A stretch of DNA of 64,000 nt, taken from contig CAVZVI010000008.1 in the NCBI GenBank assembly GCA_963778675.1, positions 1-64,000 on the forward strand, read 5' to 3'. This document shows positions 32,999-42,363 of the stretch, one piece after another. Below the pieces are notes generated by a model, which worked only from the letters and a program-made list of their open reading frames with translations, did not search any database and was not told where the DNA came from. This stretch comes from CAWCDJ01 sp963778675. GTDB lineage: Bacteria; Acidobacteriota; Terriglobia; Bryobacterales; Bryobacteraceae. Position numbers and translations under genes: made by a program. Positions within the stretch are counted from its first letter, which is position 1. The number at the start of each line of letters is the position of its first letter.

Positions 32999-35806
32999 GT
33001 GTTCTCGATTTCAGGCCGGTATCTGCGAACGGGCGCCCTCCTGATCGCGGCTGTGACGGCGGGCGGCTTGGCAGTCTTGTATTTTGCGAACCGGCTGCCG
33101 CCGATTCCGCAGCGGACTCTCCGCATCGGTTTTGAACAGAATCCGCCGCTTCAATATCATACGGCCGACGGACTGGCGGGCCTCGGAGTGGAAACGGTGA
33201 ACGAAGCCGCGAAACGCGCGGGGTTGCGAATTCGGTGGATCGAAACCGGCGTGAGTTCGGAAGAGGCTTTCCGGAAGGGGCTGGTCGATCTCTGGCCGGT
33301 GATGGCCGACCTTCCGGAACGCCGGAAGATCATACACTTTACCAGACCGTGGCTGCACAGCGGTCACGCGCTTCTGGTGCGCTCGGGCTCACCGATCCCC
33401 GGCCGGGAGTCTACAGGCCGCATCGCGCTTTTCAGATTGCCGCTGCACGTTCGAATGGCGCGGAGCCGGTTCCCTTCGGCGGAACTGGTCCAGTTCCCGA
33501 AAGCGACCGAGGTCTTGAGTGAGGTCTGCAAAGGCACGGTCGCCGCGGGCTTCCTGGAGTTCCGAACGGCTCTCGGTACGCTGCAGGCGAAGCCCCCCGA
33601 GTGCGCCGCGGTCACGATCCGCACCCAGATCCTTGCAAACCTGACCAACCAGCTTGCTGTCGCTTCGACCTTTGAAGCCGCCAGGGCGGCCGAGAGGCTC
33701 CGCCGCGAGATCGGAGGCATGTTTCGCGACGGCACCATGGCACTCATTATGGCCAAGTATTCTTACTATGGCCTCGACGACACTTGGGCCGCCTACGATT
33801 CGATAGAGGCCGCGCAACGTGCGCGCTGGCTCGGTGGCGGGATCAGCGGCCTGACCGTCCTGCTGGCTGTGATTATCTGGAGGGCTGTCTCGGCGCGCCA
33901 GCGCCGGCGCACCCAATCGGCGCTGCGGGAGAGCGAAGAGCGCTTCCGCAACATGGCCGACACGGCTCCCGTCATGATCTGGGTCACGGGTCCAGACAAA
34001 CTGTTCACCTTTGTCAACAAGACCTGGCTGGATTTCACGGGCCGCACCCTGGAACAGGAGTTGGGGGACGGCTGGGCCGGCGGCGTGCATCCTGATGACC
34101 TCAGGCGCTGCTACGAAACCTTCGGTGCGGCGTTCGACGCCCGCCGGAGCTTCCAGTTGGAGTGCCGCCTGCGCCGGGCCGACGGAGAATACCGGTGGAT
34201 CCTGTGCAGCGGTGTTCCGCGCTTCGCTCCCGGCGGGGACTTTGTGGGTTACATCGGCTCCGATATCGACATCACCGATCTACAGAGCGAAGAACGGTTC
34301 AGGCAGCTTGCGGAAAACATCGAACAGGTCTTCTGGATGCTGGATCTCGCCACCAACAAGGTCGTTTACGTCAGCCCCGCTTTCGAGAGAGTATGGGGCG
34401 CCGGCACCGCGGCCCTGTACAGCGATCGGGACTGGCTGGCGCAGACCGTGCATCCGGAAGACCGGGAGCGCTTCGCCGGGTTTTTCGCCAAGGTAGGGTC
34501 GGGCTCCGTCGAGGAGTGCTATCGCATCGTCCGTCCGGACGGCGCCGTGCGGTGGATTCAGGACCGCGCGTTCGTCGTGCGTAATCCGGAAGGAAAGCCG
34601 TACCGTGTGGCGGGAATTGCGGAGGACATCACTGCCCAACGGGAGCTCGAGGAGCATCTCAGCCACACCAACAAGATGGAGGCGGTGGGAAGGCTGGCGG
34701 GAGGCGTCGCTCACGATTTCAATAACCTGCTCACCATCATCGGCGGCTATTCGCAGATGCTGCTGGAAAATTCCTCTGCCGAAGATCCAAGACGAGACAA
34801 GCTGGAACAGATTCTGAACGCGGCCAATCGCGCCGGTATCCTCACGAAGCAACTGCTTGCCTTCAGCCGCCGCCAGGTGCTGCAGCCCCGGCTGGTCAAT
34901 GTGAATCACCTGGTGACCAACATGAAGACCATGCTGGGCCGGATCATCGGCGAACAGATCACGATCGAAACCGCGCTCGATCCGGAAATCGGCCTGATCA
35001 GGGCGGATCCTCATCAGCTGGAGCAGGTCGTCATGAACCTGGCGGTGAATGCGCGCGATGCCATGCCGAACGGCGGATTGTTCCGAATCGAAACCACAAT
35101 GGCAGGTACGGTTCCCTTGCCGAACGCTGAGAGCCAGGACGAGTCCGGAAGGCGGGTGCGGTTGAGCATCAGCGATACCGGGTGCGGTATGGACGAACGC
35201 ATCCGTGAGCGGGCTTTTGAACCTTTCTTCACGACCAAAGGTATCGGGAAGGGGACCGGCCTGGGCCTGAGCACCGTCTACGGCATCGTCCACCAAAACC
35301 AGGGCACGATTCAAGTATCCAGCCAGCCGGGCCAGGGCACCGCTTTCGAGCTTTATTTTCCGGTTGCGCCGGCAGGAGCGGCCGAGGATACGGCACCGGC
35401 GGAATCGAAACTGAGGCCGGAAGCAAGCGAGACGATCCTGGTGGCCGAGGATGAACCGGCGGTTCGCGGGTTGGTCCGGGAAACACTGCGGCAACTGGGA
35501 TACACCGTGCTGGAGGCTACGGACGGCTATGAGGCGTTGAAGCTCATCGAAGAACACAAGGCCGAGATCCATTTGCTGCTGACCGACGTGATCATGCCGT
35601 TGATGAACGGGCACGAACTGGCCCTGCGCATGGAAGCGGTTCGTCCCGGAACCAAGGTGCTTTTCATGTCCGGCTATACGGACGACGTTCTGGCATTCCA
35701 CGGCATTGCGCCGGAGATCGACTTTATCCAGAAGCCGTTTTCACGGGCCGACCTGGCGGACAAACTGGAAAAAATATTGTCGGCCCGGAAGAGCGCGGGC
35801 GTGTAG
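32999..35806 (+). CDS. Hybrid sensor histidine kinase with periplasmic SBP_bac_3-like domain, two PAS domains and receiver
   Basis: 935 residues from GTG 32999. A membrane helix (about 10-30) is followed by a periplasmic solute-binding-like domain (40-260: LRIGFEQNPPLQY, GLVDLWPVM), a second helix (280-300), PAS 1 (315-430), PAS 2 (435-555), a HisKA domain with His572 (HDFNNLL), an HATPase (NLAVNARDA, DTGCGM, GTGLGLSTVYG) and a C-terminal receiver with Asp863 (TDVIMP). The layout is like BvgS-type sensors, where an amino acid or organic acid binds outside. No output regulator is adjacent, so a phosphorelay through a distant partner is likely. Confidence 0.94.
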   Translation: MFSISGRYLRTGALLIAAVTAGGLAVLYFANRLPPIPQRTLRIGFEQNPPLQYHTADGLAGLGVETVNEAAKRAGLRIRWIETGVSSEEAFRKGLVDLWPVMADLPERRKIIHFTRPWLHSGHALLVRSGSPIPGRESTGRIALFRLPLHVRMARSRFPSAELVQFPKATEVLSEVCKGTVAAGFLEFRTALGTLQAKPPECAAVTIRTQILANLTNQLAVASTFEAARAAERLRREIGGMFRDGTMALIMAKYSYYGLDDTWAAYDSIEAAQRARWLGGGISGLTVLLAVIIWRAVSARQRRRTQSALRESEERFRNMADTAPVMIWVTGPDKLFTFVNKTWLDFTGRTLEQELGDGWAGGVHPDDLRRCYETFGAAFDARRSFQLECRLRRADGEYRWILCSGVPRFAPGGDFVGYIGSDIDITDLQSEERFRQLAENIEQVFWMLDLATNKVVYVSPAFERVWGAGTAALYSDRDWLAQTVHPEDRERFAGFFAKVGSGSVEECYRIVRPDGAVRWIQDRAFVVRNPEGKPYRVAGIAEDITAQRELEEHLSHTNKMEAVGRLAGGVAHDFNNLLTIIGGYSQMLLENSSAEDPRRDKLEQILNAANRAGILTKQLLAFSRRQVLQPRLVNVNHLVTNMKTMLGRIIGEQITIETALDPEIGLIRADPHQLEQVVMNLAVNARDAMPNGGLFRIETTMAGTVPLPNAESQDESGRRVRLSISDTGCGMDERIRERAFEPFFTTKGIGKGTGLGLSTVYGIVHQNQGTIQVSSQPGQGTAFELYFPVAPAGAAEDTAPAESKLRPEASETILVAEDEPAVRGLVRETLRQLGYTVLEATDGYEALKLIEEHKAEIHLLLTDVIMPLMNGHELALRMEAVRPGTKVLFMSGYTDDVLAFHGIAPEIDFIQKPFSRADLADKLEKILSARKSAGV

Positions 35807-37003
35807 TCAAAAGTTCAACGTCGCGGCGGATACGGCCTGCTTGTTTTCGATCCATTTCGCGGCGGCTTCCCGTTCCTCATCCGGCCGGTTCATCGTGAAC
35901 GCCGCTACCAGGACACCATGGCGCAGCCACCAGACGCTGAAACTGCCGCCTGCCAGATCGCCACGGTGGATGGTCTCTTCGGCGCCCGCCGGGTCGCCCC
36001 AGAATTCGTAGGAGAGGTCGAAAACGTCCGAAAAGAAGTACGGGACGTGCCGGAACGGAGAGCGCTCCCCCATTAGCGCGCGGGCGCAGTGCTGGCCCTG
36101 GGAGACGGCGTTGTCCCAGTGCTCCACACGGCGGCGCTTGCCGAACAGGGCGTCCTGGTAGCTGGCGACATCGCCGGCGGCCCAGACTCCCGGGCGGTTC
36201 GTCTCGAGATACTCGTTTACCTTGATGCCATTCTCTACTTCGATGCCGCTTCCCGCGAGCAACTCCGTTACCGGCAGCACCCCGATGCCCGCGGCCACGA
36301 GTTCGCATGCGACAGTTTGGCCGCTGTCCAGGACGGCTGCACTCACCGCCGAGCCGCCTCGCAACTCTGTGACGGCAGCAGTCTTGACGAAGCGCACCCC
36401 GCGCGCAGTGTAGTATGCCTCGAAGAAACTCGACATTTGCGGCGTGAAGAATTGCCGCCAGATGCGGTCTTCGCGCAGCACCATGGTGACCTCGATGCCC
36501 TTTTGCGCCAGCACCGCCGCGACCTCCATCCCGATAAACCCGCCGCCGATCACCACCGCACGCCTGGCGTTCGCGTACGCCTGGCGAATGGCTTTGGAAT
36601 CCTCGAGGGATCGCAGGTAATGAACGCCCGGCAGGCGGGCGCCCGGGATGTCGAGCGTTCGCGGGCGCGCGCCCGTCGCGACGATCAGCTTGTCGAACGC
36701 GAAGCCGCCGTCGGACGCCAAAGAGAGCCGCTTGTGTTCGGTGTCTACGGCCGAGATGGTGCAGCCGAGCCTCAGCTCGATGCCGTGCTGCCGGTAAAAA
36801 TCTTCGGGATTGATGCGGATGCTCTCCTCGCTATCGCGTCCGGCGAGAAAGCCTTTCGACAACGGCGGCCGCTCGTAGGGGACGGCAGTATCGGCGGAGA
36901 GAATCGCCAGATCGCCCGCCGGCATCCCCAGTTCGACCAGCTGCTTGGCGGCGTAGCCCGCCACCATGCCGCCGCCCAGAATCACGAACTTCGATGCGTC
37001 CAT
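35807..37003 (-). CDS. FAD-dependent pyridine nucleotide-disulfide oxidoreductase, ferredoxin reductase type
   Basis: 398 residues. The FAD-binding start VILGGGMVAGYAAKQL (7-22), ATGARPR, the NAD-binding VVIGGGFIGMEVAA and the second FAD motif VWAAGDVA are all present. The C-terminal domain is that of rubredoxin or ferredoxin reductases of oxygenase systems. No cysteine redox pair is present, so it passes electrons to a separate carrier. It is the last gene of an operon with the pirin and XRE-cupin genes, 4 bp after the pirin stop, and converges on the sensor kinase gene. Confidence 0.92.
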   Translation of the reverse strand: MDASKFVILGGGMVAGYAAKQLVELGMPAGDLAILSADTAVPYERPPLSKGFLAGRDSEESIRINPEDFYRQHGIELRLGCTISAVDTEHKRLSLASDGGFAFDKLIVATGARPRTLDIPGARLPGVHYLRSLEDSKAIRQAYANARRAVVIGGGFIGMEVAAVLAQKGIEVTMVLREDRIWRQFFTPQMSSFFEAYYTARGVRFVKTAAVTELRGGSAVSAAVLDSGQTVACELVAAGIGVLPVTELLAGSGIEVENGIKVNEYLETNRPGVWAAGDVASYQDALFGKRRRVEHWDNAVSQGQHCARALMGERSPFRHVPYFFSDVFDLSYEFWGDPAGAEETIHRGDLAGGSFSVWWLRHGVLVAAFTMNRPDEEREAAAKWIENKQAVSAATLNF

Positions 37004-37007
37004 GGGT

Positions 37008-37916
37008 CTACTCCTGGGCCCTCAGAAACGTGCCCTGGTCGAGCTCCTGAAAAGCCTGGCGGAGCTGGTCCTGGGTGTTCATCACGATCGGGCCGTACCA
37101 AGCCACGGGCTCCTGGAGGGGCTGGCCCGAAACCAGTAGAAATCGGATGCCCTCGTCGCCCGCCTGAACAGTCAGTTCGTCGCCGCGGTCGAACAGCACC
37201 AGCGACCGGTTGTCTGCGTCCGCGGGCGGAACGGTGTCGGCCCATCCCACCCCTTCGGTCGGCACTGCGAGAGGGCCGGAGGCGTTGCAAAACTTCCCGT
37301 GCCCGGCGAAGACGTAGGCGAAAGCATGGCGTGTCGTTTCAACGGGCAGGCTCTTGCGGCGTCCGGGCGCCACGGATACATCCAGATACATGGGGTCGGC
37401 CGCAATCCCATCCACCGGGCCTTTCTTGCCCCAGAAGCTCCCGCAGACCACGCGCACGTGCGTGCCGTCATCGTCCGTGATCTGCGGAATCTCGGCGGCC
37501 TTCACCTCCTGGTAGCGCGGCTTGGTCATCTTGAGCGCGGCGGGAAGGTTGGCCCACAACTGGAAGCCGTGCATGCGGCCCGCCTGATCGCCCTTCGGCA
37601 TTTCCTGGTGGATGATGCCGCTTCCGGCGGTCATCCACTGGACGTCGCCCGCCGCGATGGCGCCGCGGTTGCCCATGCTGTCGCCGTGCTCCACGGTGCC
37701 GGCCAGCACGTAGGTAATGGTCTCGATGCCGCGGTGCGGATGCCATGGAAAGCCCGCCAGGTAATCCTCCGGGACGTCGTTGCGGAAATCGTCAAGCAGC
37801 AGGAAGGGATCGAAATCGGAGGTGTTCCCGAAACCGAATGCGCGGCGCAGGTGCACTCCCGCGCCTTCGAGCGTGGGCTTGGACTTGATCAGGCGTTTCA
37901 CGGGTCGTATGGACAT
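37008..37916 (-). CDS. Pirin-family bicupin protein
   Basis: 302 residues, typical for YhhW/pirin. The metal ligands in the first cupin are His59, His61, His103 and Glu105 (WHPHRGIE, GIIHQE). Family members show quercetin 2,3-dioxygenase activity or act as redox-responsive co-regulators. It sits between an XRE-cupin regulator and an FAD reductase with short gaps, a layout that fits a small stress or aromatic-oxidation operon. The physiological substrate is unknown. Confidence 0.92.
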   Translation of the reverse strand: MSIRPVKRLIKSKPTLEGAGVHLRRAFGFGNTSDFDPFLLLDDFRNDVPEDYLAGFPWHPHRGIETITYVLAGTVEHGDSMGNRGAIAAGDVQWMTAGSGIIHQEMPKGDQAGRMHGFQLWANLPAALKMTKPRYQEVKAAEIPQITDDDGTHVRVVCGSFWGKKGPVDGIAADPMYLDVSVAPGRRKSLPVETTRHAFAYVFAGHGKFCNASGPLAVPTEGVGWADTVPPADADNRSLVLFDRGDELTVQAGDEGIRFLLVSGQPLQEPVAWYGPIVMNTQDQLRQAFQELDQGTFLRAQE

Positions 37917-37939
37917 GATTTCCCTCCGGTACTTGCAGT

Positions 37940-38551
37940 CTACCGTGCTTCGAGCGGCTGGCCGCCGGCGCCCAGCGTCACCACGAGCGCGGTGGTGCGT
38001 TTCGGCCCAATCCGGCGGTAGGAGTGCTCTACAGAGGAATCGAAATAGATGGAGTCGCCTTCCCCCAGCTCATGCACGTGGCCGCCGGCGCGCAACTCCA
38101 GTTTGCCGGAGAAGACATACAGCAACTCGACGCCCGGATGCTGATGCAGGCGCGCGAGCTCCTCGCCGACCGGCTCGAACTCCGCCAGGTAGGAGTTGAG
38201 GGCGCGGCCGGAGACGGGGAAGTCGAGGCTTTCGAAGTAATAAGCCGGCTCGGCGGCGCCGGGGGAATCCGGAAACCGCAGGCGGTCTTTCTTGCGAACG
38301 ATTTCGAGTACCGGCTTCGGCTCCGGATTGAAGAAGTATTCCAGCCCCACGCTGAAGACCATGGCGATACGCAGCAGCGTCGGCAGCGTAGGGTGCATCA
38401 CGTCGCGTTCCAGCTTGGAAAGCAGCGCCGGGGATAGGCCGGTGTGCCTGCCGAGTTCCACCAGCCCCATGCTCTTGCGCAGGCGCAGCCGCCGCAGCTT
38501 GCTGCCGATTGCGTACGGTTTCAGACCGTTCGTAATGGTGTCGGTTTCCAT
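37940..38551 (-). CDS. XRE-family regulator with C-terminal cupin
   Basis: ATG 38551 gives 203 residues. The helix-turn-helix spans about 15-70 (LRRLRLRKSMGLVELGRHT, SPALLSKLER, PTLPTLLRIAMVF). The cupin covers about 115-195 (HQHPGVELLYVFSGKLEL, then GDSIYFDSSVEHSY), with His residues that could bind metal or ligand. Such regulators sense small molecules through the cupin. It heads the operon with pirin and reductase and is divergent from the fasciclin gene across 128 bp, so it probably controls its own operon. Confidence 0.92.
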   Translation of the reverse strand: METDTITNGLKPYAIGSKLRRLRLRKSMGLVELGRHTGLSPALLSKLERDVMHPTLPTLLRIAMVFSVGLEYFFNPEPKPVLEIVRKKDRLRFPDSPGAAEPAYYFESLDFPVSGRALNSYLAEFEPVGEELARLHQHPGVELLYVFSGKLELRAGGHVHELGEGDSIYFDSSVEHSYRRIGPKRTTALVVTLGAGGQPLEAR

Positions 38552-38679
38552 AATGAAGATGGTTTTCCTCTCAATGCCTGTTCCGGCCGGATTTTTTCGG
38601 CAGGCGACAATCAGTTTCCCTCTGTTCTTTACAGTAAAACAGATTTTCTTTAGGATCAAATCGAGGGGAAATAAAATCT

Positions 38680-39156
38680 ATGAAGCTTCGTTTGAAGACC
38701 TTAAGTGCCGGCGCCTTCGTGCTGGCGCTCGCCTGCAACTCTGCGTTCGCGGCCGATATCGTGGATACGGCCGTGGCCGCACATTTCAACACCCTGGTCG
38801 CCGCGGTCAAGGCCGCGGGCCTGGTAAGCACTCTCAAGGGACCCGGCCCGTTCACGGTGTTCGCTCCCACCGATGAGGCGTTCGCCAAACTGCCGCCCGG
38901 CACCGTCGAAAACCTGCTCAAGCCGGAAAACCGCGCAAAGCTGCAATCGATCCTCAAGTATCATGTGGTAGCGGGCAGAGTCATGTCTTCGCAGGTCGTC
39001 AAGATGGACTCCGCGAAAACCCTGGAGGGCCAGGACCTGGAGATCAAGACCATGGGGGGCAAGGTGATGGTGAACAACGCTCACGTAGTCAAGCCGGATA
39101 TCGTGACGTCGAACGGCGTGATTCACGTCATCGATACGGTACTTCTGCCCCAATAA
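38680..39156 (+). CDS. Secreted fasciclin-domain protein
   Basis: 158 residues with a GAGGGGA ribosome site. Residues 1-24 are a signal peptide ending AFAAD. A single FAS1 domain follows, with both conserved blocks: FTVFAPTDEAFAKLP (H1 box) and a terminal VIHVIDTVLLP (H2 box). FAS1 proteins mediate adhesion or matrix contacts. It may be cotranscribed with the next gene, 11 bp downstream. Confidence 0.94.
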   Translation: MKLRLKTLSAGAFVLALACNSAFAADIVDTAVAAHFNTLVAAVKAAGLVSTLKGPGPFTVFAPTDEAFAKLPPGTVENLLKPENRAKLQSILKYHVVAGRVMSSQVVKMDSAKTLEGQDLEIKTMGGKVMVNNAHVVKPDIVTSNGVIHVIDTVLLPQ

Positions 39157-39167
39157 AGGAAGCCGCC

Positions 39168-40583
39168 ATGTACCTGCTCACGGGCGCGACCGGCTATATC
39201 GGAGGCCGCCTGCTGAGGCGTTTCGAACGGGATGGCCAAGCGGTCCGCTGCCTGTGCCGCAACCCGGAGTCGCTGCGCTGGCGGGTCTCTCCCGGTACGG
39301 AAGTGGTACGGGGAGACCTGCTGGAGCCGGCGACTCTGGGTCCGGCATTTTCCGGCGCAGACATAGCCTACTATCTGGTCCACTCTCTCCATGAGCGGAG
39401 GGGATTCGAAGCCGGCGAGCGGCAGGCGGCGGCTAACTTCGCCGCGGCCGCGCACAAGGCCGGAGTGCGGCGGATTATTTACCTCGGCGGCCTGGCGCAT
39501 GGCTCGGCCCTGTCGCCCCACATGCGCAGCCGGGCGGCAACCGGGGATGTGCTGCGCTCGAGCGGCATCCCGGTTACCGAGTTTCAGGCGTCCATCGTGA
39601 TCGGCTCGGGCAGCGCGTCGTTCGAGATGATCCGCGCGCTGGTGGAGCGGCTGCCGGTGATGATCACTCCGCGGTGGGTGAACACTGCCGCGCAGCCCAT
39701 CGCGATCGAGGACGTCATCGAGTACCTGGCGGCTGCCGCCCGCGCTTCCGCCGTAGACAACCTCACATTCGAGATCGGCGGAGCCGACGTGGTTTCCTAC
39801 GCCGGGATCATGCGCGAGTATGCCCGCCAAAGGGGGCTGCGCCGTTTAATTGTGCGGGTGCCGTTTCTGAGTTTGTCGCTCTCCAGCCGCTGGCTGACGC
39901 TGATCACGCCGGTATACGCGACCATCGGACGGCGCCTCATCGAAAGTGTCAGGAACCCGAGCATCGTGCGCAATCCGCGGGCTCTCGAAGCGTTTGACGT
40001 GAGGCCGATGGGAATTGCGCGAGCGATCGAGAGGGCCCTTTCCTATGAGGACCGGGACTCGGCGGAGACCCGCTGGTCCGATGCTTCGGCGCTGGCCGCC
40101 ATTCCTCCCGAACCCCCCGGCGACGTGCTCTCCAACGAACAGACGGCCCGCGTACCGCTAGCTTCCTGGCAAGCGTTCACCCCGATCCGCCGCATCGGCG
40201 GACGCACCGGTTGGTATTTCGGCAACCTGCTGTGGCGTGTGCGCGGCGTGCTCGACCTGGTAATGGGCGGCGTCGGCATGCGGCGCGGGCGCCCCGATCC
40301 GGAGATTCCGTTCCCGGGAAGCACCCTCGATTTCTGGCGGGTGGAAGTGTACGAGCCGGACCGCCGGCTTCGCCTCATCGCCGAGATGCGAGTCCCCGGG
40401 CGCGCATGGCTGGAGTTCCGCGCGGAGCCGGAGGGCGGCTCGACCGTGATCCGTCAACTGGCGCAGTTCGAGCCGCGCGGCCTGGCTGGCCTGCTCTACT
40501 GGTATCTGCTGTGGCCCATCCACGAGGTCATGTTCCGCGGAATGCTGCGGCGGATCGCGGCGGCGGCGATGAAGGGTTCCTAG
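39168..40583 (+). CDS. NAD(P)-binding NmrA/SDR-like protein with DUF2867 C-terminus
   Basis: 471 residues. The N-terminal 280 residues are an atypical SDR: LLTGATGYIGGRLL at 3-16 binds NAD(P), VRGDLLEP, and no classical YxxxK site. Residues 300-470 match the DUF2867 (SRPBCC-like) domain, with PDPEIPFPGSTLDFWRVE, then RLIAEMRVPGRAWLEFR and a final GLLYWYLLWPIHEVMFRGM that may touch the membrane. The two-domain fusion is common in bacteria, but its role is unassigned. It overlaps the convergent TIR gene by four bases at the stops. Confidence 0.9.
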   Translation: MYLLTGATGYIGGRLLRRFERDGQAVRCLCRNPESLRWRVSPGTEVVRGDLLEPATLGPAFSGADIAYYLVHSLHERRGFEAGERQAAANFAAAAHKAGVRRIIYLGGLAHGSALSPHMRSRAATGDVLRSSGIPVTEFQASIVIGSGSASFEMIRALVERLPVMITPRWVNTAAQPIAIEDVIEYLAAAARASAVDNLTFEIGGADVVSYAGIMREYARQRGLRRLIVRVPFLSLSLSSRWLTLITPVYATIGRRLIESVRNPSIVRNPRALEAFDVRPMGIARAIERALSYEDRDSAETRWSDASALAAIPPEPPGDVLSNEQTARVPLASWQAFTPIRRIGGRTGWYFGNLLWRVRGVLDLVMGGVGMRRGRPDPEIPFPGSTLDFWRVEVYEPDRRLRLIAEMRVPGRAWLEFRAEPEGGSTVIRQLAQFEPRGLAGLLYWYLLWPIHEVMFRGMLRRIAAAAMKGS

Positions 40584-41671
40584 CCGAACGGCAGCATCAT
40601 CTGGTCGTCGAATTCGGTAGCCCGGCGGTACTCCAGGCGGTGGGCCTCCTCGGTGCGGCACCAGCCTTCCAGGATCCACACGATTTCGCGCGCGGATTCT
40701 TCGAGGGCGGCGCGGTCTTCCTGCTCTTCGGCGGCGGCGTGCCACTGTTGCATCAGCTCGTAGCACTCGGCGATCCGCCCCTGTTCCCGGGTGAGCCTCC
40801 GGCCCAGGCGCGCCAGGCGGCAGATTTCGTCCCATGGCGCGGCGCCGTTCCCTACCGCGGCCTGCGCTTCCCGCAGCGGGTCAGACGGTTGCGTGGGCCA
40901 CCTGCCGGAAGAGACCAGGGTCGAGCATCTCCCGCCGAACTGGAGGTGCTCGGAACCCTCGCCGGGGGCATCGTCGAGAATCAGCAGGAAACGGCGGGCT
41001 TCGCAGAACTCGCGCAGGCGCGCCAGGTTCTGTTCCAGATCGCCTTCCAGGCGCAGGCCCAGTTGCGCGGCAAGATCTCCCGCCAGTGCGGCGAGAGTGC
41101 GGCTGCCGCCTTCGCAATCGAGCAGGAACACTTCGTCGAAGTCTTCGCGGTAGGCCCGCACGAACTCGAAGGCCAGCGCCGTATCGTCTACGTACTCCAC
41201 GCCTGCGCGGTCGGCCAGGGCCACGCCGAGCCACTCGAGGTCGGCATCAGGATAGCGCGCGTCTTCGGGCGGCTCGAAGGCCGCGGCACGGGCGCGCACC
41301 CATCGCTTCAAGCCGCGGACCTGCCTGCGCTCGAAAACGTACGGCAGCACTCTGGGCGGCACGCAATCGTCGCATTTGAAGAATGCGATGCGCACGTTCT
41401 CCTCTTTCGGCTCGTTGAGGAGCGCCGCTTCCCATTGCGCCCGGGGCCAGCGCGGCGGGAGCGAATCGCGGGAGAACAGCACGATCACGATGTCGGCCAT
41501 GCGGCCGCGGCGCGCCGCTTCGGCCAGGTCCTCGCCCGGAAGCATCTGGCCTTCGTCACGCAGGACTCGGACATCCGCGCCTTTCTCCAGAAAATCGGCC
41601 AGAGTGCGGGCGGTCTCGCGGTCCGCGGCCGCGTGACCAAGGAATACGGTGGGTTGGTCTAGAGTTTGCAC
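40580..41671 (-). CDS. TIR-domain protein with STAND (NB-ARC-like) region and degenerate P-loop
   Basis: 363 residues from GTG 41671, overlapping the methyltransferase stop by 13 bp. Residues 1-100 are a TIR-like fold (PTVFLGHAAADRETARTL, DIVIVLFSRDSL, RWPRAQWEAAL). Residues about 150-260 keep the NB-ARC pattern: TALAFEFVRAYREDFDEVFLLD, AALAGDLAAQLGL and a Walker B-like LLILDDA. Where GVGKT is expected the protein has EYVDDT, so the Lys of the P-loop is gone. The C-terminus is helical and TPR-like. TIR-STAND proteins often act in signalling or phage defence; this one may have lost nucleotide control. Its partner gene is an O-methyltransferase. Confidence 0.75.
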   Translation of the reverse strand: MQTLDQPTVFLGHAAADRETARTLADFLEKGADVRVLRDEGQMLPGEDLAEAARRGRMADIVIVLFSRDSLPPRWPRAQWEAALLNEPKEENVRIAFFKCDDCVPPRVLPYVFERRQVRGLKRWVRARAAAFEPPEDARYPDADLEWLGVALADRAGVEYVDDTALAFEFVRAYREDFDEVFLLDCEGGSRTLAALAGDLAAQLGLRLEGDLEQNLARLREFCEARRFLLILDDAPGEGSEHLQFGGRCSTLVSSGRWPTQPSDPLREAQAAVGNGAAPWDEICRLARLGRRLTREQGRIAECYELMQQWHAAAEEQEDRAALEESAREIVWILEGWCRTEEAHRLEYRRATEFDDQMMLPFG

Positions 41672-42321
41672 GCCAGTGTGAGCCCGTCTCCCATGGTCGC
41701 CATGCTCAGCGCGATGCGCTGGTCGGCGTGCAGTTTGCGGTTGAACGAGCGGATGGCCTCGGTATCCGGGTCTCGGTCTTCGGGGTCGATCACGGCGCCG
41801 GCCCAGAGGACGTTATCCACGGCGATCAGCCCGCCCTTCCGCAGCAGCACCAGGGCGCGTTCGTAGTAGTTCAGGTAATTGCCCTTGTCGGCGTCGATGA
41901 AGGCGAAATCGAAAGAGCCGGCCTGGCCGCCGGCGATCAATTCGTCGAGCGTCTGGAGGGCCGGCCCGAGGCGCAAATCGATCCGGTCTTCGACTCCGGC
42001 TTCTTGCCAGGTCCGGCGGGCGCGGGAAGTATACTCCTCGCTGCGGTCGCAGGCCACCACCTTGCCGCTTTCCGGCAGCGCCATCGCCACCCAGGTGGAA
42101 CTGTAGCCCATGAATACCCCGATTTCCAAGGTTTTGCGGGCGGCCACGGCGCGCGCCATCAAGTGCAGAAACTGCGCCTGCTCGGGAGAGGTCTGCATGG
42201 AAGCCCTGGGGTGGCTCTCGGTCTCCTCACGCAGCCGCCGAAGCGGCTCCGGCTCCCGCAAGGTCACCTGGCGGATGTACTCCGCCAGTTCATCGGTGAT
42301 GGGGGTGTGGACTCTGGACAT
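41659..42321 (-). CDS. SAM-dependent O-methyltransferase, CCoAOMT-like
   Basis: 220 residues, the usual length for family 3 O-methyltransferases. The SAM motif LEIGVFMGYSS is at 65-75, FDFAFIDADKGNY supplies metal-binding Asp residues, and GGLIAVDNVLW the third ligand region. Such enzymes methylate catechol-like or other vicinal hydroxyls with Mg2+. Translational overlap with the TIR gene places the two in one operon; whether their functions are linked is unknown. Confidence 0.92.
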   Translation of the reverse strand: MSRVHTPITDELAEYIRQVTLREPEPLRRLREETESHPRASMQTSPEQAQFLHLMARAVAARKTLEIGVFMGYSSTWVAMALPESGKVVACDRSEEYTSRARRTWQEAGVEDRIDLRLGPALQTLDELIAGGQAGSFDFAFIDADKGNYLNYYERALVLLRKGGLIAVDNVLWAGAVIDPEDRDPDTEAIRSFNRKLHADQRIALSMATMGDGLTLACKL

Positions 42322-42363
42322 GGTAAAGGGTCAATTTTACCGTGCCGGGCCCGGCGCCGCCGT

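Noticed and set aside
34280..35701. 473-codon reverse frame in the hybrid kinase
   Set aside because: It is antisense to well-defined HisKA, ATPase and receiver domains and has no recognisable motif.
36089..37480. 463-codon forward frame across the reductase and pirin genes
   Set aside because: It spans two clear reverse genes and their junction; composition is that of a GC-rich shadow.
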